Source: Collinsella aerofaciens (GTDB lineage: Bacteria; Actinomycetota; Coriobacteriia; Coriobacteriales; Coriobacteriaceae). From it: DNA of 24,219 bases. This document shows, in pieces, positions 1-6,507 of the stretch. Location: positions 1-24,219 of the forward strand of contig JAJWXI010000011.1 of the NCBI GenBank assembly GCA_021641225.1. Direction: 5' to 3'. Below the pieces are notes generated by a model that saw only the letters and a program-made list of their open reading frames with translations, had not been told where the DNA came from and did not search any database. Position 1 is the first letter of the stretch, and every line of letters starts with the position of its first letter. The translations under genes and the position numbers were made by a program.

Positions 1-44
1 GGCAGGCGCAAAAAGAACTCGGATTTCATGATGGGCTTAATCAT
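1..44 (-). CDS. 5' end of a leftward gene, probably peptide deformylase (partial)
   Basis: Reading leftward from an ATG at 44, the first 14 codons give MIKPIMKSEFFLRL. An AGGAG ribosome site lies at 51-55 on the same strand, about seven bases before the ATG. This start resembles the short clostridial/actinobacterial peptide deformylases, which commonly open with MIKPIV-x-x-x-FFL. Those enzymes remove the N-formyl group from new proteins. Only 14 residues are visible and none of the metal-binding motifs are in the window, so the family call rests on the N-terminus alone. Confidence 0.45.
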   Translation of the reverse strand, partial: MIKPIMKSEFFLRL

Positions 45-82
45 GGCGGGCTCCTCATGTCTCGTGCTTTCGTGGACTTTTA

Positions 83-113
83 ATAATAGCGCGGAAGGAA
101 AGCTGCGCGTCAG
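83..113 (-). promoter_or_regulatory. possible leftward promoter for the gene starting at 44
   Basis: On the minus strand a TATTAT (83-88) could be a -10 box, with CTGACG (108-113) as a weak -35. The spacer is 19 bases, longer than ideal. It lies about 40 bases upstream of the ATG at 44. Confidence 0.3.
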
Positions 114-248
114 CGTTACAATCTTTCAACGTTGGACCATGTTGTCGGATCCGTCGCGTGCGGCGTCTGACGTAAGTCTAGGGCTCATGCTCGCCCTGGA
201 CTGTTCCTCTGGGGCGATGCGACTGTCGTTCCAAGAGGAAGGAAATGC

Positions 249-1664
249 ATGGGGAGCAAATCTCAGCAACAAGTTCAAGCAACGCCATCGGCCACTTCGG
301 CGTTTCTCGTCGTAATGTATATTGCAGCCTTTGTCGCCGCGTTTAACGAGAACATCATTAACGTGGCACTGCACGATATCATGGCGGCCTTTTCGGTGAG
401 TGCCACCACGGCGCAGTGGCTAGTTTCGGGATACATGATCGTGACGTCGATCTTTACGGCCATCATGGCCTTTCTGTCCGGTCGTTTCTCGACGCGCAAG
501 CTGCTGTTTTTCGCATGCGGATGCATGGTCGCCGGCGAAGTCCTGTGCCTGTTCGCTCCGTCATTTAGCGTTTTGCTGCCAAGCCGTATTTTGCAGGCTG
601 CGGGATCGGGCATCTTGTTCCCGCTCATGATGAACGTGGTGCTGTCTTGCGCCCCGCGCGAGAAGCTTGGTCTGTATCTGAGCCTGGGCGGTGCCTGTAT
701 TACGCTGGGGCCGGCGTTTGGACCCGTGATCAGCGGTCTTATGTGCACGCTGTTTGGCTGGAGGGCGGTGTTCGTAGTGCCGCTGGTGGGCGGCATTGTG
801 GTTGCTGCTGCGGGTGTAAAGCTCGTTCAGAATGTCGGAGAGCGCTCGAACACCACGCTTGATATTCTGTCGGTTGTTTTGCTCGCCGCCGGCATTACGG
901 AATTTGTGTATTCCGTAGGCGAGTTCTCGACCAATCTGATTGCCGGCATCGCGACGCTTTTCGTCGCCGTTGTGCTGCTCGGCCTGTTTGCGATCCGTCA
1001 GCTCAGGCTCGAGCATCCGGTGCTTAACGTGCGTCCCATGGCGAGCGTTCGTTTTTGGCCTGCGTGTTTGCTTGTGGTGGTGTCGATGATGACAACGTTC
1101 TCGATGAGCGTTTTGTTGCCGCTCTATTTTGAGGGCGCATACGGCATGACCGCACTCGTCGCGGGTTTGCTCATTTTGCCGGCGATCGCCTGCAACGCCG
1201 TGACCTCGATTGTGGGCGGACGCGTGATGGATGCCCGTGGTGCGTGGCCGCTGCTGCCGGTCGGCTTTGCCCTGATCGCTGTGGGGCAGACGGCAATCTC
1301 GATGACCGCGGCAAGCATGAACATCGGCGTTGTCGTGCTGCTGACCGTTGTGGTGTATGCCGGCGTCGGTTTGGTGCTGAGCCCCTCGCAGACCGCCGGT
1401 TTGGAGACGCTTCCCGCCGCTGAGCATCCTCACGGAACGGCATTGCTTAACACGTGGAACATGATTGCCGCGTCGTTTGGTCCGTCGCTGTTTATCGGCC
1501 TGCTTTCGAGTTCTGCGGTGGCTGCTGGCGCCGCGGGCGTTGCGTCGGACGTTGCCCAGGCGATAGGATTTGCAGCCGCCGTGCGCGTGGCGGCCGTGAT
1601 TGCCGTTGTCGGGTTCGCGGTGTCGCTGGTGTACGCTCGCCGCGAGTCGCACATGTCGCATTAA
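249..1664 (+). CDS. MFS multidrug-type transporter, DHA2 (EmrB/QacA) family
   Basis: A 471-residue protein made largely of hydrophobic helices, consistent with a proton-driven exporter in the cytoplasmic membrane. The first helix (about residues 19-42) carries the N-E-N-I-I-N-V-A-L pattern typical of DHA2 proteins. A motif-A-like SGRFSTRK loop follows near residue 80, and a motif-C-like GPAFGPVISG near 155 marks an antiporter. The length fits the 14-helix EmrB/QacA group. The start at 249 has AGAGGAAGGA just upstream; an overlapping ATG at 245 is in another frame. The substrate cannot be told from sequence. It stands alone: a leftward gene lies before it and a 150-base gap follows. No cognate regulator is adjacent. 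Confidence 0.85.
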   Translation: MGSKSQQQVQATPSATSAFLVVMYIAAFVAAFNENIINVALHDIMAAFSVSATTAQWLVSGYMIVTSIFTAIMAFLSGRFSTRKLLFFACGCMVAGEVLCLFAPSFSVLLPSRILQAAGSGILFPLMMNVVLSCAPREKLGLYLSLGGACITLGPAFGPVISGLMCTLFGWRAVFVVPLVGGIVVAAAGVKLVQNVGERSNTTLDILSVVLLAAGITEFVYSVGEFSTNLIAGIATLFVAVVLLGLFAIRQLRLEHPVLNVRPMASVRFWPACLLVVVSMMTTFSMSVLLPLYFEGAYGMTALVAGLLILPAIACNAVTSIVGGRVMDARGAWPLLPVGFALIAVGQTAISMTAASMNIGVVVLLTVVVYAGVGLVLSPSQTAGLETLPAAEHPHGTALLNTWNMIAASFGPSLFIGLLSSSAVAAGAAGVASDVAQAIGFAAAVRVAAVIAVVGFAVSLVYARRESHMSH

Positions 1665-1814
1665 TGTGTGCACATAGATTCTGCAGCTAGATTGGCGGAC
1701 GACACCATAAACTAATGGACGTTTTGCCGAGAGGCATGATTTATAAGCGCAAAGAGTGCGCGACGGGCCCCGCGAATGGGGCGATGATGCCCGAGAGGGC
1801 CAAGAAGGAGTCTC

Positions 1815-2726
1815 ATGTCTGAGAACGAAGAGATCATGAACGAGACCGAGAACGAGACCATGGCTGCCGAGGTTGAGGCAGTCGAGACCGTGGAGACCGA
1901 AGCTGCCGAGGTTGAGGCTGCTGACGAGGTTTCCGCCGAGGAGGAGGCCGAGGTTGTCGAGGCCGCCGTTGATTACGATGACGAAGAGCTGATGGACAAG
2001 ATGCAGAAGGCCGCCCGCCTGCTGCGTAGCCGTCGCTTTGCTATTTCCAAGGAGGAGGAGGCCAAGGCCGAGCGCATGGCGAACATCGAGCGCGCCATTA
2101 AGCTCCTTGACCTCAAGCCCAAGATGGAGCAGAAGGAGATGTCCGATCTGCTGGGCATGCGCCTTCGTGAGCTCGATGGCCTGATGGCCGAGGCCGAGGC
2201 TGCCGACCTGGTTGGTCGCATCGACGACGCCGAGGGCGACATGCGCAAGATCGTCGTCTTCGCTGCTGAGGATGCTGCCGAGGGCCTGACCGCGCTTGCC
2301 AACAAGAAGGAGAAGCTCCTGCCCGAGCTTTCTTACGAGGAGGCCACCGAGCTCATGGCTGCCCTCGACAAGGTTATCGCTCCGCTCGTCGCCATGGGCC
2401 TGGACGAGGACCGCGGTCCTCGCGGCGGTCGTGACGAGCGCGGTGGCCGTGGCGGCGACCGTGGCGGTCGTGGCGGCTTTGGCGATCGCGGTGGCCGTGG
2501 CGGCGACCGTGGCGGTCGCGGTGGCGATCGTGGCGGCCGTGGCGGCTTTGGTGACCGTGGCGGCGACCGTGGCGGTCGTGGCGGCTTCGGCGGCAACCGT
2601 GGTGGCTATGGCGACCGCGGTGGCAACCGCGGTGGCTTCGGCGGCAACCGCGGCAACGACCGTGGCGGCCGCGGTGGCGACCGTGGCGGCCGTAACGGCG
2701 GCGGCTTCCGCGGCAACCGATTCTAA
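1815..2726 (+). CDS. winged-helix (MarR-like) protein with acidic N-terminus and RGG-repeat tail
   Basis: A 303-residue protein in three parts. Residues 1-58 are very acidic (long runs of E, D, A and V). Residues about 60-192 are helical and look like a MarR-type winged helix: a KLLDLKPKMEQKEMSDLLGM segment (about 96-115), then a recognition-helix-like stretch and a charged wing near 135-150. Residues 200-303 are low-complexity Arg/Gly with 20 RGG tripeptides, interrupted by FGD, FGG-N and YGD. RGG boxes are RNA-binding modules in other proteins, so I infer a nucleic-acid-binding role, perhaps RNA; this is not shown. AAGGAG lies four bases before the ATG. An in-frame ATG at 1836 is a less likely start. 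It appears monocistronic, ending in a hairpin at 2730. The tail's DNA is itself repetitive (GGTGGC/CGTGGC units) and may vary in length between strains. Confidence 0.8.
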   Translation: MSENEEIMNETENETMAAEVEAVETVETEAAEVEAADEVSAEEEAEVVEAAVDYDDEELMDKMQKAARLLRSRRFAISKEEEAKAERMANIERAIKLLDLKPKMEQKEMSDLLGMRLRELDGLMAEAEAADLVGRIDDAEGDMRKIVVFAAEDAAEGLTALANKKEKLLPELSYEEATELMAALDKVIAPLVAMGLDEDRGPRGGRDERGGRGGDRGGRGGFGDRGGRGGDRGGRGGDRGGRGGFGDRGGDRGGRGGFGGNRGGYGDRGGNRGGFGGNRGNDRGGRGGDRGGRNGGGFRGNRF

Positions 2727-2729
2727 TTA

Positions 2730-2757
2730 GTTACGCGGTTTTACCAAACCGCGTAAC
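2730..2757 (+). terminator. strong hairpin after the RGG protein, no T-tract
   Basis: A perfect 12-bp stem (GTTACGCGGTTT paired with AAACCGCGTAAC) with a 4-base loop starts four bases after the stop codon. No run of T follows, so it may stabilise the 3' end rather than terminate by itself. A complete terminator follows at 2800. Confidence 0.6.
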
Positions 2758-2799
2758 GGCTCGACGCTGCGCGCCCACCAGAGCGACAACTTGTCATTC

Positions 2800-2842
2800 A
2801 AAGAGGACGGCATGACCAGAAGGTCTATGCCGTCCTCTTTTT
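2800..2842 (+). terminator. intrinsic terminator
   Basis: AAAGAGGACGGCAT pairs perfectly with ATGCCGTCCTCTTT (14 bp). A small GACC/GGTC inner stem sits in the loop, and TTTTT follows. This is the likely end of the RGG-protein transcript. Confidence 0.85.
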
Positions 2843-2912
2843 ATGCCAATTTGTTCGCTCTGGCGGGCGCTCGCTGTCCGTTCTCTACCTGCGGCGTTGT
2901 CACGGTCCAAGG

Positions 2913-3019
2913 TAGTCATTGGGGACGTTCTTTAATGATTAGTCGTTGGGGACGTTCTTGTTTTAGTCGTTGGGGACGTTCTTGTTTGACTAGTCGTTTA
3001 AGAACGTCCCCAATGACTA
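2913..3019. repeat. cluster of four copies of a 19-bp motif (three direct, one inverted)
   Basis: AGTCRTTGGGGACGTTCTT occurs at 2914-2932, 2941-2959 and 2965-2983 on the plus strand and inverted at 3000-3018. The first and last copies match as a 20-bp inverted repeat (2913-2932 with 3000-3019). Palindromic GACTAGTC octamers sit at the cluster's right-hand side, on both sides of the inverted copy. The stretch has no credible gene: short reading frames across it only translate the repeat. It resembles REP/BIME-type intergenic repeats, but I cannot assign a known family. Confidence 0.85.
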
Positions 3020-3026
3020 GTCAGAA

Positions 3027-3092
3027 TGAGAGTGGATAATCTCCTGGTTTTGGCCTGAATGTTGGCTCAAAGTGGGAGATTATCCACTCTCA
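3027..3092. repeat. 18-bp perfect inverted repeat with 30-bp spacer
   Basis: TGAGAGTGGATAATCTCC (3027-3044) is exactly complementary to 3075-3092. Each arm is itself a small inverted repeat (GAGA...TCTC). A degenerate third copy of the arm, ATCCACTTTC preceded by GAAA, sits at 3107-3120. It lies downstream of pdxT on that gene's strand, so a transcript from pdxT would fold here, but there is no T-run to make it a classic terminator. Confidence 0.8.
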
Positions 3093-3131
3093 ATTTGTAA
3101 GAGTCCGAAAATCCACTTTCGTTTTATCTGC

Positions 3132-3719
3132 CTACATCTGCAGGAATAGCTCATGGAGTCGGGTGTCTTCGTCGAGTTCGGGGTGGAAGGTTACACCGAG
3201 TTGGTTGCCTTGGCGGGCGGCGACGATTCGGCCGTCGACTTCGGCTAAGGCCTTGGCGTCGCCGTGGACCTCGGCGATGCGGGGCGCGCGGATAAACGTC
3301 AACGGCACTTCACCGTCGATGCCGGCTACCTGCCCCTTGGTTCGAAAGCTGCCGAGCTGTCGGCCGTAGGCGTTGCGCTCGACGAGTACATCCATGGTCG
3401 CCAAACGTGGCGTGCCCTTATCGTCATGGGCGGCCAGGTCGTGCGCCAGCAGAATCAGGCCGGCGCAGGTGCCCAGGACGGGCATACCTTCAGTAATGCG
3501 GGCGCGAAGCTCGTCGAGCATGCCCAACTCATCAAGTAACTTTCCTTGAACGGTGGACTCGCCGCCAGGGAGAACCAGACGATCAAAGTTCTGCTTCAAA
3601 TCAGCCGCTTGTCTCAGCTCAATACAACGTGCGCCCAGCTCGGACAGTCTTGTCTCGTGCTCGGCAAAAGCACCTTGGACCGCCAGCACGGCGACCGTCT
3701 GGCCTGCGTAATCGCTCAT
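3132..3719 (-). CDS. pdxT: pyridoxal 5'-phosphate synthase, glutaminase subunit PdxT
   Basis: A 195-residue class-I glutamine amidotransferase, the usual length for PdxT. It hydrolyses glutamine and passes ammonia to PdxS for vitamin B6 (PLP) synthesis. Visible family marks: AVQGAFAEH near residue 13, PGGES at 51-55, the nucleophile Cys85 in GTCAG, and His179/Glu181 in FHPEL completing the triad. It starts 20 bases after the stop of pdxS on the same strand with a GAAAGGA ribosome site, so the two form an operon giving the two halves of one synthase. The repeat patch at 2913-3120 begins just past its stop codon. Confidence 0.96.
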   Translation of the reverse strand: MSDYAGQTVAVLAVQGAFAEHETRLSELGARCIELRQAADLKQNFDRLVLPGGESTVQGKLLDELGMLDELRARITEGMPVLGTCAGLILLAHDLAAHDDKGTPRLATMDVLVERNAYGRQLGSFRTKGQVAGIDGEVPLTFIRAPRIAEVHGDAKALAEVDGRIVAARQGNQLGVTFHPELDEDTRLHELFLQM

Positions 3720-3739
3720 ATGCGATCCTTTCTGCCGGG

Positions 3740-4630
3740 CTAGCGTCCGCGCTCCTCCATGATGATCTCGATCTCGTCGGCGTTGATGCCGACCATGGCC
3801 TCGCCCAGGTCCTCCGAAAGCTCTGCGATGAGCTTGGCATCGGTGAAGTTGGCGACGGCCTTGACGATGGCGGCGGCGCGCTTGGCGGGGTCGCCGCTCT
3901 TAAAGATGCCCGAGCCCACAAAAACGCCCTCGGCACCCAGCTGCATCATCAGCGCGGCGTCGGCAGGGGTTGCCACGCCGCCGGCGGCAAAGTTAACGAC
4001 AGGGAGCTTGCCCGTGGCGTGAACCTCGCGTACCAGCTCGACCGGAACCTGCAGCTGCTTGGCCGCCTCAAAGAGCTCGTCGTCGCGCAGGGCAACAACG
4101 TCGCGGATCTGCTTTTGGATTTTGCGCATGTGACGCACGGCCTGGACAACGTCACCCGTGCCCGGCTCGCCCTTGGTGCGGATCATCGTGGCGCCCTCGG
4201 CAACGCGGCGCAGCGCCTCGCCCAGGTCACGGGCACCGCAGACAAACGGCACGTCAAACTGGGTCTTGTCGATGTGGTAGACATCGTCGGCGGGGGAGAG
4301 AACCTCGGACTCATCGATGTAGTCAATCTCGATGGCCTGCAGGACTTGGGCCTCGACGATGTGGCCGATACGGCACTTGGCCATAACGGGGATGGAGACG
4401 GCCTCCTGAATGCCCTTGATCATCTTGGGATCGCTCATGCGCGACACGCCGCCCGCGGCACGGATATCGGCCGGAATGCGCTCGAGTGCCATGACGGCGC
4501 AGGCGCCCGCCTCCTCGGCGATGCGTGCCTGCTCGGGCGTGGTGACGTCCATGATGACGCCGCCCTTGAGCATCTGCGCGAGCTCGCGGTTGAGTTTGAC
4601 GCGATCGGCCTTGCTGGTCTGTTCTGCCAT
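3740..4630 (-). CDS. pdxS: pyridoxal 5'-phosphate synthase, synthase subunit PdxS
   Basis: A 296-residue PdxS/SNZ protein, a TIM barrel that builds PLP from ribose 5-phosphate, glyceraldehyde 3-phosphate and ammonia supplied by PdxT. Catalytic features are in place: Asp28 in MDVTTPEQA, the Schiff-base Lys85 in VMAKCRIGH, and Lys153 in RTKGEPGTG. An open frame continues to an ATG at 4672, but the ATG at 4630 is preferred: AAGGGAGC lies just before it, and the resulting start (MAEQTSKADRVKLNREL) matches the family's normal N-terminus. It is the first gene of pdxST and is divergent from a MocR-type regulator, the standard arrangement for PdxR control of PLP synthesis. Confidence 0.97.
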   Translation of the reverse strand: MAEQTSKADRVKLNRELAQMLKGGVIMDVTTPEQARIAEEAGACAVMALERIPADIRAAGGVSRMSDPKMIKGIQEAVSIPVMAKCRIGHIVEAQVLQAIEIDYIDESEVLSPADDVYHIDKTQFDVPFVCGARDLGEALRRVAEGATMIRTKGEPGTGDVVQAVRHMRKIQKQIRDVVALRDDELFEAAKQLQVPVELVREVHATGKLPVVNFAAGGVATPADAALMMQLGAEGVFVGSGIFKSGDPAKRAAAIVKAVANFTDAKLIAELSEDLGEAMVGINADEIEIIMEERGR

Positions 4631-4722
4631 GGTTGCTCCCTTGGTTGGCATGTGTATTGCTTGACGGAACATCCTATAGGGGAGCTGGGTATGGCGGAAT
4701 GCTCAGTTTTCGAGATAATAAC

Positions 4723-4764
4723 AAGGTCAGACTAATACCAGATTGAATGACACGATAAGGTCAG
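4723..4764. promoter_or_regulatory. paired AAGGTCAG sites between pdxS and the MocR-type gene
   Basis: AAGGTCAG occurs twice in the same orientation, at 4723-4730 and 4757-4764, each preceded within a few bases by GATAA. The 34-bp period is about three helical turns. MocR/PdxR proteins are known to bind direct repeats in the divergent pdx intergenic region, so this is a plausible operator. A TAATAC at 4733-4738 between the repeats could be the regulator's -10 box. Confidence 0.5.
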
Positions 4765-4775
4765 GTGGCAAACTC

Positions 4776-6206
4776 ATGCTTGACTACAATTTGGAACAAC
4801 GTGGCGGAGCATCGCTCTATGAGTATGTTTACCAGCAAATTCGAGATGATATCGTTGCTGGTCGCATTGCGGCGGGGGAGCACCTGCCGTCCAAGCGTGC
4901 CTTTGCCAGTCATCTGGGAATCAGTGTCATTACGATCGAAAATGCATATAGCCAGTTGCTCGCCGAGGGTTATATTTGCTCAAAGCCGCGTCGTGGCTAC
5001 TACGCGTGCGAGCTTCCCGAAGCCTCAGTTCTGGCTTCGGCTGCGGAGGATGCCGACCGAGATGCTGCTCCTGCGAGCTTTGGCGTTCATGACTCCTATG
5101 GACAGCCTGAACAATTCGCCGCGCTTTCTCCTTCCGCCTTGGAAGCCGCACGTCTCTGGCAAAGTGCTCTGCGGGCGACGTTGACGACCGAAGATGAGCG
5201 CGAAATCTTCTCGCCCGCACCTGCGCAAGGCACCGCTCGGCTGCGGCGCGCGATTGCGCATCATCTTCGCGGGACGAGGGGTATGAGCGTCAATCCCGAT
5301 AACATCGTCATCGGTGCGGGCGCCCAGCTGCTCGACACGATGCTGGTTCAGCTGCTTGGTGCGGATAAGATATACGCCGTCGAGGACCCGGGTTACTTGC
5401 GTCTGACACGCATCTATCAGGCCATGGGCTGCAAGGTGCGGCATATTCCGCTGGATGGTGAGGGCGTTAACTTGGGCGAGCTGCTCGATGCCGGGGCGGA
5501 TGTTCTTCACCTAATGCCGTCTCATCAATATCCGACTGGCCTGGTGACGAGCATCGCGCGTCGCTACGCACTGCTGAGCTGGGCTGCCGAGCAACCGGGT
5601 CGATATCTCATTGAGGACGATTTCGATTGCGAGTTTCGTCTGGCTGGCAAGCCGATCCCCGCGCTCGCATCGATCGATGCTGCCCAATCGGTCATCTACA
5701 CCAATACCTTTTCTAAGAGCCTGTCATCGGCCCTGCGCCTAGCATACATGGTTCTGCCCGATGAGCTCATGGAACGATTCAGGCGTGAGCTGGGTTTTTA
5801 TGCCTCGTCGGTCAGCTCTGTAGATCAGGTTGCGTTGGCGCGCTTGCTCGAATCGGGCGATTATGAGCGGCACGTGAACCGCGTGCGCGTTCGTGCTCGT
5901 GAGGCGCGTGATGGTTTGGCGGCAATTGTGCGCAAGGCGTTTCCGGCAGGGGAGGTGTCGATCGAGCATGCAGACGCGGGCCTTTACTGCACCGTGGTTG
6001 CGGAGTGCGAAGCGGGCGGAAGCTCTTTTGCACGGGCTCTCATGCACTCGAGTATCCCTTTTATCGATATCAGTGACTGTTTTTGGTGCACCGATGGCGC
6101 ATCTGTCCCTGAAAACTCAACTCAAATTCTTGTCCAGTATGACGATCTGAGCCCGAAAGTGCTTAATACCTTGGAATTGCAGCTAACGGGGCGCTCTGCA
6201 ACCTAA
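4776..6206 (+). CDS. pdxR: MocR-family regulator (GntR helix-turn-helix + aminotransferase-like domain), probable PdxR
   Basis: A 476-residue two-domain protein. Residues about 12-80 form a GntR winged helix (LYEYVYQQIRDDIVAG, then LPSKRAFASHLGIS). Residues about 115-470 are a fold-type-I aminotransferase-like domain with the PLP lysine Lys314 in FSKSLSSALRLAY and EDDFDCEF near 280. In known PdxR proteins PLP binds this domain and the regulator controls pdxST. The divergent position next to pdxST supports that role. The start at 4776 is chosen because AGGTGG lies seven bases before it; a TTG at 4743 is possible but would overlap the repeated sites. The stop codon TAA lies at the left end of a 119-bp repeat element (6205-6323). 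The length is normal, so the protein does not look truncated. Confidence 0.88.
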   Translation: MLDYNLEQRGGASLYEYVYQQIRDDIVAGRIAAGEHLPSKRAFASHLGISVITIENAYSQLLAEGYICSKPRRGYYACELPEASVLASAAEDADRDAAPASFGVHDSYGQPEQFAALSPSALEAARLWQSALRATLTTEDEREIFSPAPAQGTARLRRAIAHHLRGTRGMSVNPDNIVIGAGAQLLDTMLVQLLGADKIYAVEDPGYLRLTRIYQAMGCKVRHIPLDGEGVNLGELLDAGADVLHLMPSHQYPTGLVTSIARRYALLSWAAEQPGRYLIEDDFDCEFRLAGKPIPALASIDAAQSVIYTNTFSKSLSSALRLAYMVLPDELMERFRRELGFYASSVSSVDQVALARLLESGDYERHVNRVRVRAREARDGLAAIVRKAFPAGEVSIEHADAGLYCTVVAECEAGGSSFARALMHSSIPFIDISDCFWCTDGASVPENSTQILVQYDDLSPKVLNTLELQLTGRSAT

Positions 6207-6323
6207 GTGAGTAGACTTGTGGCACTTTGGCGACCAGGCAGTTTTGTAACAAGCTATCTACCTGTGGTTTTGAGAAGCAGAATGACCGGTCTGCTCGGGG
6301 TGTTCCAAATAGTCTACTCACTT
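6205..6323. repeat. 119-bp inverted-end element, copy 1
   Basis: The ends AAGTGAGTAGACT (6205-6217) and AGTCTACTCACTT (6311-6323) are perfect inverted repeats. A second copy of identical length lies in the same orientation at 7626-7744. By hand alignment 98 of 119 positions agree, with no gaps. The left edge with its preceding T reads TAAGTGAGTAG, holding TAA, TGA and TAG in three different frames. It has no coding capacity and looks like a MITE- or REP-like element. A TA target duplication is not evident here (TA at left, TG at right). Confidence 0.85.
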
Positions 6324-6356
6324 GCCGCGCAAAGCTTCGGCGTGAGAAATAAAAGG

Positions 6357-6424
6357 AGTTTTCAACAGGGCTTCGTCCAGTTCTCGGTAAGCTTTTGGTC
6401 AGTTGGGGAGGGCTGTTGAAAACT
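6357..6424. repeat. 12-bp inverted repeat in the gap before the nuclease-like gene
   Basis: AGTTTTCAACAG (6357-6368) pairs perfectly with CTGTTGAAAACT (6413-6424) across 44 bases. The surrounding gap, 6324-6507, holds no credible gene and no clear promoter. This may be another small element or a transcript hairpin. Confidence 0.55.
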
Positions 6425-6507
6425 TAGCAGTCCGTTCGACGCCATTTTTTGGTGCGTTCGCGCCAATGCGAGACCGATTGGGTTGAAATTCGTGTTTTCC
6501 TGTGCTT

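Noticed and set aside
2404..2726. A CRISPR-like array in the RGG region
   Set aside because: The repeats are short, contiguous and in frame with the protein, with no unique spacers.
2791..3039. An 82-codon frame repeating SRWGRSC-like peptides
   Set aside because: It is just the translation of the 19-bp DNA repeats plus the terminator; it has no ribosome site and no family features.
3028..3092. Calling the 18-bp inverted repeat a pdxT terminator
   Set aside because: The loop is 30 bases and no T-run follows in the leftward direction.
3629..4735. A 368-codon rightward frame across pdxS
   Set aside because: It is the antisense of pdxS, whose catalytic motifs are intact on the other strand; long antisense frames are expected at this GC content.
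6207..6419. A 70-codon frame starting right after the MocR-type gene
   Set aside because: It begins inside the repeat element and has no ribosome site; its content is explained by the element and the inverted repeat.
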